DNA of 64,000 bases from positions 744,001-808,000 of the forward strand of contig JACONN010000003.1 in assembly GCA_014323675.1 (NCBI GenBank), given 5' to 3'. The stretch comes from Hormoscilla sp. GM7CHS1pb (GTDB lineage Bacteria; Cyanobacteriota; Cyanobacteriia; Cyanobacteriales; Desertifilaceae). Positions 37,056 to 47,753 of this stretch are shown piece by piece. A program made the translations under genes and the position numbers. Position 1 is the first letter of the stretch; each line of letters begins with the position of its first letter. The notes under the pieces were generated by a model. That model saw only the letters and a list, made by a program, of their open reading frames with translations, searched no databases and was not told the DNA's origin.

Positions 37056-37373
37056 GATAAATAATGTTTAAGTAATTGTCGCAATATTTTTCCAAAATTC
37101 GATTATAACAGCGGCCAATTGAGAATGGTGCAAGATCTCACCATTGAATCTCCAGCTTTTCCCGAATATAATTTGACTGTCGAACATATTTTTCGCCCTG
37201 GCAATTAAATGGTTTGTTTGTTTTTCTCGAAACCGGGCATCGCCCGACCTTGTCCCTAGTTCGACGGATGCTCAAACCCTGATTTCTCATCTGGTTCTCA
37301 ATGCCTGAAACCCCCTAGACCAGCGTTTTTGAGATCCCTAACTCCGAACTCACGTTCTCCCATCTGGGCAATG

Positions 37374-40229
37374 CTACTGGGCATCGGCAACCAAATACCA
37401 CAGGGCATCAATGCCACTGCCGACATATTCTGAATCTTGGTGCTGTTCAATCCATTGTTCGACAGCGAGGAGAACATCGGGCTGATTTTTGCCCAATTTG
37501 CCCAAGGCTTCTGCTGCACTCCAACGCACTAAAGAATCTTCATCGTCGAGCCGCTGAACCAGGGCCTCCACCACCCGTTCATCCCTGGCGCCCAATTTGC
37601 CCAAGGCTTCTGCTGCACTCCAACGCACAGAAGAATCTTCATCGTCGAGCCGCTGAACCAGGGCCTCCACCACCCGTTCATCCCTGGCGCCAAATTTGCC
37701 CAAGGCTTCTGCTGCTCTCCCACGCACTAAAGAATCTTCATCGTCGAGCCGCTGAACCAGGGCCTCCACCACCCGTTCATCCCTGGCGCCCAAATTGCCC
37801 AAGGCCAATGCTGCTCTCCCACGCACAGAAGAATCTTCATCGTCGAGCCGCTGAACCAGGGCCTCCACCACCCGTTCATCCCTGGCGCCCAAATTGCCCA
37901 AGGCCAATGCTGCTCTCCCACGCACAGAAGAATCTTCATCGTCGAGCCGCTGAACCAGGGCCTCCACCACCCGTTCATCCCTGGCGCCCAAATTGCCCAA
38001 GGCCAATGCTGCTCTCCCACGCACAGAAGAATCTTCATCGTCGAGCCGCTGAACCAGGGCCTCAATTGCCGCATCCTTTCCCCTAAGGCTACCTGATATT
38101 CCTGCCATCTCCATTCGCCAATATCCTCTGCTTTCTCTTTCAACAGATGCAGCGCTTGCTTCTCAAACTTCGTGCCCCCGAGACTGCAAAGGGTTCCCAA
38201 CACCCTCGCGCAAACTCTCCTGCCAACCTTCCCTTCATCACGTACTTCCAGTTCAACCAACTTCTGCAAAATCTCCTGGGACAGACCCCGATCTTCAACC
38301 TTCGAGTCTTCCGCCAGGCAACTCCCAGCAAATAACAAATTCCGATGCAGCCATTGTTCGTACTCGCTATCTCGATCGAGAATTTCCCGAATGGCTGTGG
38401 CCGCCTCCTTGGGCCTTTGCTGGGCAATCAGCAGCAGCAATACCTCCCGCCAATGGGAGTCGTGCAGATGCTCTTGGATACAAGCGCTGACATCGCACCG
38501 GTAATTAATATCCTGAGCGCAGAGGTATTCCTGAAACGTCTTATGTACGAAGGCGTAGGAATTGGTGCCTTGTTCGTTCAGCAGTCCCGTGCGTTCTTGA
38601 ATAAAATCTACAAACCGTTTTGCCTCTTCCTTCCCATAGTGCTGTTTTTCTTGTTTTTCCCTTTCGATATCTTTGCTCAACTGGTCAATCAGTTCATCCC
38701 GGTCAATCAGGGTACCCCCCTCCTTATCCCCCCCACTCCCTTGGGTATGAATCCAGTAAGCCAGACTTTCCATCAACCTTCTCAGATCGTCCAGCCTTAA
38801 ATATTCTAGCTTCTGATGATTGCTGAGTTCCTTATTTGCATCCCAGGAAGTTAACAGGGTCTCCACAGCTTTATCGTAAAGCTTGTAGCGTTCCCTGGGC
38901 AACTCTGCTTGATACCGGTGAATCAGGGCAATAATCGTCAGCAACAGCGGATTTCGCGCCAGCAGCTTAATGCGGTCATTGACATCAAGTGCTGCTTTCA
39001 AGCTCTTTTTGCGTCGCTGGGCCTCTTCTTTGTCCGGAACGCGGCTGTCGTACCACTTGTCGATAAACGCCTCAATCTTGCCATCCTCAAAAGACAGCAG
39101 TTGATAGTGGGTAAACTCCTCGGTGCGGAAAACCCCTCGTTCGTAACCTGCCGGACGGGAAGTGATAATCACCAGATTTTCCTTAAACTGTCCGACAAAA
39201 GCCGAAATCTGTTCCACCACCCGATGGCGATTAGTTACCACCTCATCCAAACCATCCAGCAAAATCAGCGCCCGTCCGTCTGAGAGCCAATTTTCAAAGA
39301 AACCCTCAGGCAAAACTTTCCCTTGCATTGTCGTTTCCGCCCTCTGCCGGACATAGTCGAGGATGCTGCTATGGGAACCTTCTGTCCAATCCTTCGCCAA
39401 ATCCCGCATCCGGATCGAAATCGGCAACCAGTCCCCTGGGGCTAATCCCAAATCTGCTGGTTTTTCCTGGGCTAGCTTCGTGGCAAAGTAACTCATTAAA
39501 GTTGTTTTCCCCGCACCCGGCGCACCCAGCAGCACTATTTTCCGGGACTGGCCTGGGGTTAGTAACTGTGCCGCTGACAGCTTTCTGCCCTCTCCGTTGT
39601 GCCGACTCTTCCGGGGACTCCTCTGCTAACCAACTACTGGAACGGTCCTGCATCTCCTCCACATCGGGAATGACAAAAATTTGGGTAAGTAATGCATATT
39701 TGTCTTTCTCTTGCCCCTCCACAGCCACCCCCGCGAACTGGACATTCTCACACATGCGTTCCAGTTGCTCGCAATAATTCTTTTTGGCTGCCTTAAAGGC
39801 GCTATTGATATTAGTATTCTGTACGTAAGCCCTCTTAAATTCCTTCAACCAGGGATCGATCCTCCCTTCCCGAAGATCGATCCTGGGATTTTTTTCGGCA
39901 GCTACCCCCTTAAATCTCTCCACCAGAACGGGAACATCCGGTATTCCCTTTGGATAAAGGCGTTTTTGTAATTCATCCTCCCCCTCCTTGGGCTGTAAAA
40001 CTTCCTTCAAGAACCCGTCGATCCGGAACTTGCCGATTAAATTATAATAATCACGAGAAAACAGCCTTTCTTCTAAGGGGAGTTTTCCCTCCTCTGCTTG
40101 GGCCCCGTCGATGCCAGCTTGTAATGCTTTTTCTCGTTCCATCGGGTTGAATTTTCTGTGGATACCCTTCCATAGAAGTACAATGCTACCAACTCCTCGT
40201 ATAACTCCGGCGATCAGCTCCCAGACCAT
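37374..40229 (-). pseudogene. NACHT NTPase with C-terminal HEAT repeats, two frameshifts
   Basis: A strong ribosome site (GGAGGAATAACC) precedes the ATG at 40229. Part 1: a possible membrane helix, then about 200 residues including RIDPWLKEFKRAYVQNTNIN. The frame shifts near 39611-39625. Part 2 holds the NACHT core: VLLGAPGAGKTTLM (Walker A), ALILLDGLDEV (Walker B), ITSRPAGY, and the helical LARNPLLLTIIALIH and FVHKTFQEYLCA regions. The frame shifts again near 38075-38085 after EYQVALGER. Part 3 is a ladder of 31-residue HEAT repeats. Rejoined, about 950 residues, it resembles bacterial NLR-like anti-phage proteins, with HEAT repeats as the probable sensor. Both shifts could be real or assembly errors. 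Confidence 0.8.
37490..38070. repeat. 93-bp near-identical tandem repeats encoding HEAT units
   Basis: About six copies of a 93-bp unit, each encoding DEDSSVRGRAALALGNLGAR plus DERVVEALVQRLD with few changes (ALALGNLG against AEALGKFG or AEALGKLG; RG against RW). The near identity at DNA level points to recent expansion or gene conversion and makes copy number uncertain in an assembly. Confidence 0.9.
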
Positions 40230-40389
40230 TGGTTATTCCTCCCAAAGTTACCTCGAACAATTCTATTATATCTTGTCGCAACTTCGGGTGCGGTCAAAAC
40301 CCCTTGGGTTTAGTCCTGGGGTTATCCTGCATCTGCTGAAGGTATAAGCGATCGGCGACTCTCCCTTGGCCGCTTCCGCCACTCCCAGG

Positions 40390-40683
40390 GGGTATGGTCA
40401 AAACCCGTTGGAGTAGCCCGAACCCGTTCCCAGGCCGCGGTCTGGAGCATGCCGATCGCGTAGCGTGCGCGCAGCGCATGTCCTGAAGGACAAGAGCATG
40501 CGGAAGACGGCGGCGGAGCCGTGGGAACGAAGGGCCCGGCTACATGAACAAAGCCCACGCTCCAGGCGATGTGCGATGCGCGCGCTATTCGCACTGCGCA
40601 TCGCACATCGCCCCCTCCTCGCAGCGGAGGGTTCGTTACCCGGGGAGCTGGCACCCAGCTATCAACTACTTTTGACCACACCC
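40390..40683. mobile_element. MITE, 294 bp, inverted relative to the 32.1 kb copy
   Basis: Left end GGGTATGGTCAAAACCCGTT, right end ATCAACTACTTTTGACCACACCC. The interior matches the 32083-32386 MITE in reverse (CATGTCCTGAAGGACAAGAG, CATGAACAAAGCCCACGCTC). Flanked by CTCCCAGG on the left (40382-40389) and CTCCCAGGG on the right (40684-40692); one lost G would explain the difference from a 9-bp duplication. Confidence 0.85.
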
Positions 40684-40932
40684 CTCCCAGGGTTTCGGCA
40701 GTGTCAACTGTTGCGCTAGAGTTTTGTACCTTCATTGGGGAGTATTGCCGCTGCGCGGAATTCAAAATTCTCTCATTCAAAATTCATTCCGGCTTTTGGA
40801 GCAAGGCTTTGAGCCACTATCCGGTTAGTGGATTATTTCTGCCGGGCTGCAGTAGTGGCCCACGTTGCACAACTTGTTCTCTGAAATATTGGTTGTGTTT
40901 AGCGGAACGCTAAACGTGGTCTTGTTTTGCTA

Positions 40933-41212
40933 AACGCGGAGTTTTTACTACTCAACGCGGAGCTTTTACTACTCAACGCGGAGCCTTCACTACCCAACGC
41001 GGACTGTTTGCTATCCAACGCGGAGCCTTTACTCCTCAACGCGGAGCTTTTACTCTTCAACGCGGACTGTTTGCTACCCAACGCGGAGCTTTTACTACTC
41101 AACGCAGAGCCTTCACTACCCAACGCGGACTGTTTGCTACCCAACGCGGACTGTTTACTACCCAACGCGGAGCATTTACTACCCAACGCGGAGCATTTAC
41201 TACCCAACGCGG
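40933..41212. repeat. 21-bp tandem array, 13 units
   Basis: Unit AACGCGGAGCTTTTACTACTC with variants AACGCGGACTGTTTGCTACC(C), ...CCTTCACTACC(C) and ...CATTTACTACC(C), each 21 bp, followed by a final AACGCGG. Conserved half AACGCGG, variable middle. The minus strand would encode ALGSKQS-type heptapeptides, but no start context supports a gene. Confidence 0.92.
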
Positions 41213-41420
41213 GAAAGTCACTCTGTCGAACGCAGTTGCCCTGCCCTAACTTAACCTATTCTACTCACAACCCAGTTACCTTATAAACCCCTCCCGATTA
41301 ATTTACATTTCCCTAGACCGGGCGATCGGGGGACATTGGCGATCGCGTCTGTCGGGGCGCGATACCTCGTTTTCCGTCTCTGGCTGAAAACGAACCTTGG
41401 GAGGCAGTGTCTCCAGTTGA

Positions 41421-42160
41421 TGATATAATTTTTATTATGAGCATTTAATCCGACATGATATGACTAGGCTCACCCGACCAAGAGCACACCTCTAGGTGTG
41501 CGTTCCCAGGCGGAGCCAGGGAACGAGCAAAGCCTCCCCTTTTACCTCGTTCCCAGCCAGAGACTGGGAACGAACCTTGGAGGCTCTGCCTCCAGTTGAT
41601 GACAGCCATCATGTCCGGATGATTAACCATAATAAAAGATCTCTTGGATCTCTTGCGGTAGGTTGGGTTGAGCAAAACAACCTGGCTTAGGGCAGTTGAG
41701 TTGAGGCACGAAACCAAACCTACGGGGTGATATAATTTTTATTATGGGCATTTAATCCGACATGATATGACTAGGCTCACCCGACCAAGAGCACACCTAG
41801 AGGCAGAGCCTCTAGGTGTGCGTTCCCAGGCGGAGCCAGGGAACGAGCAAAGCCTCCCCTTTTACCTCGTTCCCAGCCAGAGACTGGGAACGAACCTTGG
41901 AGGCTCTGCCTCCAGTTGATGACAGCCATCATGTCCGGATGATTAACCATAATAAAAGATCTCTTGGATCTCTTGCGGTAGGTTGGGTTGAGCAAAACAA
42001 CCTGGCTTAGGGCAGTTGAGTTGAGGCACGAAACCAAACCTACGGGGTGATATAATTTTTATTATGGGCATTTAATCCGACATGATATGACTAGGCTCAC
42101 CCGACCAAGAGCACACCTCTAGGTGTGCGTTCCCAGGCGGAGCCAGGGAACGAGCAAACG
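41421..42160. repeat. three tandem copies of a 307-320 bp intergenic segment
   Basis: Copies start at 41421, 41728 and 42048 (the third is partial). Each has TGATATAATTTTTATTATG, ATTTAATCCGACATGATATG, GCGTTCCCAGGCGGAGCC with GGGAACG, the hairpin CGTTCCCAGCC/AGACTGGGAACG, CTTGGAGGCTCTGCCTCCAG, and TAGGTTGGGTTGAGCAAAAC. The second copy has an extra 13 bp at CACACCTAGAGGC. No coding function; just downstream of alaS. Confidence 0.88.
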
Positions 42161-42172
42161 AGCAAACTACGA

Positions 42173-44800
42173 TTATTGCAAGCATTCTAATAACTGCTTG
42201 CGGGCAGTATCTAAAGCTTGTTTCAGCTTACTGGGATCCCGTCCCCCAGCTTGGGCCAGGTTCGGGCGTCCTCCCCCTCCTCCGCCACAGATTTTTGCAA
42301 TTTCGCCAATGAATTTCCCTGCTTGCAATCCTTTCTGGTTTACCTCTTTGCTGAATGCTGCTACTAAACTCACTTTTTCGCTTTCCGGCACCGATCCTAA
42401 CACTACTGCGCCAGTTCCCAGTTTTTGCAGCAAGGTTTCTGCTGACTTCTTTAATGATGCGGCATCCACATCCATCTGCGCTACGATGATTTGGTAACTC
42501 CCGACTGTCTCTGCTGTCCTCAATAATTGCTCCGATTTCCCGATCGCCAATTCCTGCTTGACAGCTTCTAACTCTTTTTGCGTCGCTTTCAGTTCGTTTT
42601 GCAAGTTGATTATCCGATCGGGCAATTCTTCGGGTTTCGCTTTCAGGCGATCGCCCAATTCCCGGACCACCTTATCTCGGACCTGCAAGTATTCTAGCAC
42701 GGAACCTCCCGCCACGGCTTCGATCCGACGTATCCCCGATGCTATCCCGGTTTCGGAGATGATTTTGAACAAGCCGATTTCGGCGGTATTCTGGACGTGG
42801 GTTCCCCCGCACAGTTCCATCGATACTCCCGGATAGTCCACCACTCGCACTTCGGCACCGTATTTTTCCCCGAACATCGCGATCGCACCTTTCTCCTTAG
42901 CTTGGGCGATGGGCATCACGGCTATTTCAGCCTCGTGACCCTCGGCGATCCAAGTATTAATTCGATCTTCTATCTGCTGTAATTCTTCGGGGGTGACCGG
43001 ACGCCCGCAGTTGAAGTCAAACCGCAATCGATCGAAGTCTACCAGAGAACCTGCCTGGGAGATTGATGCATCGACAATTTTCCTCAAGGCTGCTTGTAAC
43101 AAATGGGTTGCAGTATGATTTGCTTGGGCCCGGCGGCGACAGACCCGATCGATCTGGGCCGTCACCCGATCGCCCACATTGAGGGTTCCCCGTTCTATCC
43201 GTCCCACATGCACGAAGAAATGGGATTCTTTTTGCACGTCTGATATGCTGACCAGAACTTCATCCCCCGACAGGTATCCCCGATCGCCTATTTGTCCCCC
43301 GGATTCGGCATAGAATGGAGTTTCCGATAGCAGGACTTGCACTTCCTCTCCTGCCCGGGCCTTTTCTACGGAAACGCCATTTACCAAAATCGCTTCTACT
43401 CGCCCGATCGCGCCCACTTGAGAATAACCCAGAAACTCCGTCCCGCCGATCTGTTCGGCTAACTTGTCCAGAGAACCTTGTACAGTCAAGTCAATAGTTT
43501 CATGGGCGTCTTGGGAACGCTGGCGCTGCTTGGCCATTTCCTCCTCGAACCCGGCAGTATCTACGGTCAAACCCCGTTCTTCGGCAATCTCCTGAGTCAG
43601 TTCCAAGGGGAAACCATAGGTATCGTAGAGGATAAAAGCATCGACTCCGGAAATCTGTTGGGGATTTTTCGCTAAAATCTCTGCTAGTAGCTTCTCCCCC
43701 CGTTCCAGGGTCTCCAGAAACCGCACCTCTTCCCGTTGCAGTTCCCCCTTCACCATATCTGCACCCTGGCGCACATTGGGATAGACTGCTTCCTCCAGGG
43801 CGATCGCCGTTTCAGCGACCTGAGTAGTAAACTCCCCAGTAATGCCCAGCAACCGTCCGTGGCGCACCACCCGCCGAATTAACCTGCGCAACACGTAACC
43901 CCTGCCGATATTAGAAGCGGTGACCCCATCAGCGATCAGATGCACCACGGCCCGGACGTGGTCGCCGATCACCTTCAGAGAAACTTGCGTCTTGGCATCA
44001 CATTTACTATAGTCAATGCCTGCAATCTCTGCCGCCGTCTTCACGATCGGGAAGATCGAGTCCGTTTCATAGTTATTGGGGACCTGTTGCAGGATCTGGG
44101 CCATCCTCTCCAACCCCATCCCCGTGTCGATGTTTTGCTTCTCCAGGGGGGTGAGGTTCCCCTCGCTGTCCCGGTTGTACTGCATGAACACCAAGTTATA
44201 GAACTCTATGAACCGGGTGTCATCCTCCAAGTCGATGTTCTCGTCCCCCAGTTCCGGGTGAAAGTCGTAGTATATTTCCGAACAGGGACCGCAAGGGCCA
44301 GTCGGACCCGAGGCCCAGAAGTTATCCTCTTCTCCCATCCGTTGAATGCGATGTGCTGGGAGGCCTATTCGATCTCGCCAGATGGCAAATGCTTCGTCGT
44401 CGGACTCGAACACGCTGACTACTAGGCGATCGGGCGGTAACTGGAACAGTTGGGTCGATAACTCCCAGGCCCAGGCGATCGCCTCAGACTTAAAATAATC
44501 TCCAAAGCTGAAGTTACCCAGCATCTCAAAGAAAGTGTGGTGTCTGGCAGTGCGACCCACATTTTCGATATCGTTAGTGCGGATACATTTTTGGGAAGTG
44601 GTGGCCCGAGGCACTGGCGCAGGGCGCTGTCCCAGGAATATGGGCTTAAATTGTAGCATCCCGGCGATGGTGAGCAGCACCGTCGAGTCTTCCGGCACCA
44701 AGGAGGCGCTGGGGAGGATTTTATGCGAGCGCTGCTGGTAGAATTCCAGGAACTTGGCTCTTATTTCGCTACCGCTGAGGTATGGCGCTGGTGAAGACAT
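42173..44800 (-). CDS. alaS: alanyl-tRNA synthetase
   Basis: 875 residues, full length. Class II catalytic domain at the N-terminus ([64 protein letters not shown]), then the tRNA-recognition helices. The editing domain has zinc ligands in [14 protein letters not shown] and [14 protein letters not shown], and the C-Ala domain ends [16 protein letters not shown]. Charges tRNA-Ala in the cytosol and edits mischarged Ser and Gly. No sign of damage. Monocistronic, with a tandem repeat downstream. Confidence 0.98.
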   Translation of the reverse strand: MSSPAPYLSGSEIRAKFLEFYQQRSHKILPSASLVPEDSTVLLTIAGMLQFKPIFLGQRPAPVPRATTSQKCIRTNDIENVGRTARHHTFFEMLGNFSFGDYFKSEAIAWAWELSTQLFQLPPDRLVVSVFESDDEAFAIWRDRIGLPAHRIQRMGEEDNFWASGPTGPCGPCSEIYYDFHPELGDENIDLEDDTRFIEFYNLVFMQYNRDSEGNLTPLEKQNIDTGMGLERMAQILQQVPNNYETDSIFPIVKTAAEIAGIDYSKCDAKTQVSLKVIGDHVRAVVHLIADGVTASNIGRGYVLRRLIRRVVRHGRLLGITGEFTTQVAETAIALEEAVYPNVRQGADMVKGELQREEVRFLETLERGEKLLAEILAKNPQQISGVDAFILYDTYGFPLELTQEIAEERGLTVDTAGFEEEMAKQRQRSQDAHETIDLTVQGSLDKLAEQIGGTEFLGYSQVGAIGRVEAILVNGVSVEKARAGEEVQVLLSETPFYAESGGQIGDRGYLSGDEVLVSISDVQKESHFFVHVGRIERGTLNVGDRVTAQIDRVCRRRAQANHTATHLLQAALRKIVDASISQAGSLVDFDRLRFDFNCGRPVTPEELQQIEDRINTWIAEGHEAEIAVMPIAQAKEKGAIAMFGEKYGAEVRVVDYPGVSMELCGGTHVQNTAEIGLFKIISETGIASGIRRIEAVAGGSVLEYLQVRDKVVRELGDRLKAKPEELPDRIINLQNELKATQKELEAVKQELAIGKSEQLLRTAETVGSYQIIVAQMDVDAASLKKSAETLLQKLGTGAVVLGSVPESEKVSLVAAFSKEVNQKGLQAGKFIGEIAKICGGGGGGRPNLAQAGGRDPSKLKQALDTARKQLLECLQ

Positions 44801-45059
44801 GACCTTTCTCCCTATGTCGATCGCTTACTATAACGACATTCAACATCTTATATTGTTACCAGGGCATCGCCCACCATCGGGTCGCGCCGACCAAGCTTGA
44901 AACCGTTTGGGGCGAGAATGTAGGCACCCCAACCAATATTTCGCAAAGAAACCCGGTTTCTGGCGATCGCCAGTCCGCCCCCGCCGCCCCCTGGAGCCCC
45001 TTTCCCTGCGCCCGAGTTCCCTGCGAGTTCCCTTCCCCAACCTTACCGATACGCCCTCT

Positions 45060-45851
45060 TTACACAGTATCTAGATCGATACCCAACTCTAGCAACTTTT
45101 CTGCCAGCATTTGGGCACGTTGTTTTTCAAGTGATGCCTGTTCTTCGGCTTGTTGGGCACGTTGTTTTTCAAGTGATGCCTGTTCTTCGGCTTGTTGGGC
45201 ACGTTCTTCGGCTTGTTGGGCACGTTGTTTTTCAAGTGATGCAATTTCAGAGCCAGTCAGGAGAACATTGCCTTCCCGATCGCACCAACGCAACCAGACA
45301 TCCTGCCTGCCTTCAAACACCCCTGACCAGAGAGTTACACCCAGCCCCACTTCCTCTAGCCACGTTTTATTGGTTTCTTCGTAGCGCCTTTCCCTGAGTT
45401 CATGCACTCGCAATACTTTTTTCCCCAATTGCTGGCTGGGGTCATACACTATGTAGTATTTTACCCCAATCTTGGCATAAGTATTGAGTTTTTCTCCCAG
45501 TTCTTCGCCCTTCTTGTTCGAGACAATTTCTATTACCACTTCCGGTGGTTTCCCATAGTTCCACACCATGTAAGAACGGTTTGGCTTGTCCCACCAATCT
45601 TGCGGAACCGTTACATCCAAACTCAATAATACATCTGGCACGATCGCCGGTTCTTTCAATGTATGGAATAGACCGACATTTGCTGCTGCTAAAAATTTCT
45701 GCCTTGGCGGCGAACTGTAAATTGAGTTGGTCAAGAAGCGTTGTTGTTTTTCCGAGCACAAATTGTCCACCGGCGTATCATCCTCCGTGACGAGATTGCT
45801 AACATCTGGCTCCCAGCAGTCTGTCTTGGTTATCACTGCTTGTGTACTCAT
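45060..45851 (-). CDS. Uma2-family protein with C-terminal coiled-coil repeats
   Basis: 263 residues. Uma2/DUF820 core: FLAAANVGLFHTLKEPAIVPDVLLSLDV, PPEVVIEIVSNKKGEELGEKL, YAKIGVKYYIVYDPSQQLG. After residue 200 comes a coiled coil of 14-residue repeats (ASLEKQRAQQAEEQ), encoded by 42-bp direct repeats. Ends MLAEKLLELGIDLDTV, a tail usual for this subgroup. Repeat number may vary between strains. Molecular function of the family is unproven. Confidence 0.85.
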   Translation of the reverse strand: MSTQAVITKTDCWEPDVSNLVTEDDTPVDNLCSEKQQRFLTNSIYSSPPRQKFLAAANVGLFHTLKEPAIVPDVLLSLDVTVPQDWWDKPNRSYMVWNYGKPPEVVIEIVSNKKGEELGEKLNTYAKIGVKYYIVYDPSQQLGKKVLRVHELRERRYEETNKTWLEEVGLGVTLWSGVFEGRQDVWLRWCDREGNVLLTGSEIASLEKQRAQQAEERAQQAEEQASLEKQRAQQAEEQASLEKQRAQMLAEKLLELGIDLDTV

Positions 45852-46433
45852 GAGATTTCTCCTAGATCGAGCGCTATTTTAATTTTACCTTATTTTCGGG
45901 TGATCGGGGGGAATTGTCGATCGTAATATTCCCAGATCGCCTCACGGTCACTTTCCCATGGCGCCGGGGCACAAAGCAGTCACATCTGACATCTTCGGGT
46001 TGCGCCGGGGCACGGCATCGCTCGCTCTTTGCTTCCTATTGCCAATGTAACAGACACGCTGACGCTGTGCCCTGATCGCACCCAGAGGCCCCCCGATATC
46101 GCACCCATCCCCACAGGCGATCGCGCCGACTGTCAAGGGGGCGGTTCCTTCAGGGCCACTGCCGCCCCACATCAACAATGGCACGGGCTATTTCTGGGAG
46201 AGACTCAGTACCGCCCAGCTCGACAAAATCCAGAGGTCTGTCAAACAAATATATCTAAAGCCTGTCTTCAGAAGAGATGGCTAATGGTATAAATTTACCT
46301 AATTTTAAATAAATGACTATCTTTGAAGTTAGCCGATCGCAGAACTTTCTGGTTAATCTGGCGGCGGGAAGGAAAAATCACCCGGGACATTTGATATAAT
46401 AAGGCATATTTCAATCGCGAGCAGGATTCAGAA
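45852..46433. other. intergenic region, no gene seen
   Basis: Rich in HIP1 sites and two GCGCCGGGGCACA/GGCACGGC segments. Near its end a TATAAT (46395-46400) lies 34 bases before the cyclophilin-RTX start; the paralogue has TATAAT at 47719-47724 in the same setting (TTTGATATAAT), so this is probably its -10 box. Confidence 0.5.
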
Positions 46434-47647
46434 ATGGAAGATTTACCCCAGTTAACAGGTCTGGCGACGGTGGTGATGGTGGTGAATGGTGCCCCAATTA
46501 CCATATCAGTTAACGGCACAAATGCCCCAACTACCTCTGGTAACTTTGTCGATCTAGTGGAACGAGGCTTTTACAACCAAATTTCCTTTCACCGAGTGGT
46601 ACGGGAACCAAATCCGTTTGTGGTGCAAGCTGGAGATCCGCAAAGCAGAGACCCGAATTTTCCCGTCGATCGGCTGGGAACAGCGGGTTTTATTGACCCG
46701 GTAACCGGTCAGGAACGCCGAATTCCTTTAGAAATTCAACCTGTAGGGGCAGCATTACCGATCTACAGTCAAACTTTCTCTCAGGCGGGAATAACGGCGC
46801 CGCCAGTGTTGCCAAATGTTCGCAGTGCGATCGCGATGGCGCGGGTAGGTGGGATTCCTGATTCAGCGTCGTCCCAGTTCTTTATTAATTTGGCAGATAA
46901 TCCTTTCCTGGACGGAGAATTTGCTGTCTTCGGAAACGTGACGGCAGGAATGGATGTAGTTGACGAAATTCAACAGGGCGATCGCATTATCTATGCTGGG
47001 GTAACTGAGGGCATCTCGAATGGTCTAGTTTCGTCTCTGATTACCGATTCTGTGCTGCTGAAAAATTTGGTGAATGCTAGCAATGCTATTAAAGTTCCGG
47101 TTCTCACTAACTCCAGAAATGCTGGGTCGGAAAACATTCGGCTTTCAGCAAGCGATCGGGTAATTATGGCTTTAGGTGGCAATGATAATGTCATTGGTTC
47201 TAATAACTCCGATGTCATCAACGGTAATCGCGGTAACGATAGGATTCGAGGTCGCGCTGGGGATGATTTTATCCGGGGCGGATTGGGAAATGATACTTTA
47301 ATTGGCAACAGCGGTAACGATTATTTAGTGGGGGATGCGGGTGCAGATATCCTTGCTGGCAACGGCGGTGCAGATACTTTTGTCTTGCGCGCCCGGACTG
47401 CTGTTTCTCCAGGAAATGTGGATGCTGCAGATAGCATTCTTGATTTCAATCCGGGTGGGTGGCGATCGCGGGTTTGAGTAATGCAAGTAATTTGGAATTT
47501 AATGCCTCGGGCAGTGACACGCTAATTCAACTGAGGAATGGGAATATTTTGGGCATTGTCGAAGATACCGCAGCGAACATCGTGGAGAATGCGACATTCA
47601 TAGTGAGTGGCCGGGATTTAGGGATGACTATTGGCATCGGTAGGTAG
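46434..47647 (+). pseudogene. cyclophilin-RTX fusion gene, copy 1, frameshifted
   Basis: The N-terminal 200 residues form a peptidyl-prolyl isomerase (cyclophilin) domain: NFVDLVERGFYNQISFHRVV, FVVQAGDPQSRD, SASSQFFINLADNPFLDGEF and AVFGNVTAGMDVVDEI. Then come RTX-type calcium-binding nonapeptides (GGNDNVIGSN, GNDTLIGNSGNDYLVGDAGAD). Relative to the intact copy downstream, about 10 bases are lost near 47452-47458, shifting the frame after LDFNPG; the matching C-terminus (VAIAGLSNASNLEFNASGSD) is read in another frame to 47647. No classical signal peptide; RTX proteins usually use type I export. Confidence 0.85.
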
Positions 47648-47669
47648 AGTAGGCATAATAGATCAGTAG

Positions 47670-47690
47670 GGTGGGCATCGCCCACCTTTT
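47670..47690 (+). terminator. intrinsic terminator after copy 1
   Basis: Stem GGTGGGC/GCCCACC with an ATC loop, followed by TTTT. The same hairpin type follows copy 2. Confidence 0.75.
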
Positions 47691-47753
47691 GATTTCCTAA
47701 GGAAGGCGATCGGTTTGATATAATCGTATTGAAATTGCGAGAGTGATGCAGAA

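Noticed and set aside
37727..38086. Alternative frames through the HEAT repeats (RPWFSGSTMK repeats and plus-strand HRRAAEPGPP repeats)
   Set aside because: Artefacts of the 93-bp repeat, which has no stop in several frames; the HEAT frame alone makes structural sense.
40899..41286. Open frames encoding SALGSKQ-like or LLLNAEP-like peptides
   Set aside because: Produced by the 21-bp repeat on both strands; no start context or conserved domain.
41421..42160. Possible CRISPR array (regularly repeated units)
   Set aside because: Units are 307-320 bp and almost fully identical, with no short repeats alternating with unique spacers and no cas genes nearby. The 21-bp arrays also have no spacers.
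44840..45040. 66-codon Arg/Gly-rich frame upstream of alaS
   Set aside because: GC-rich intergenic sequence without ribosome site; composition unlike real proteins here.
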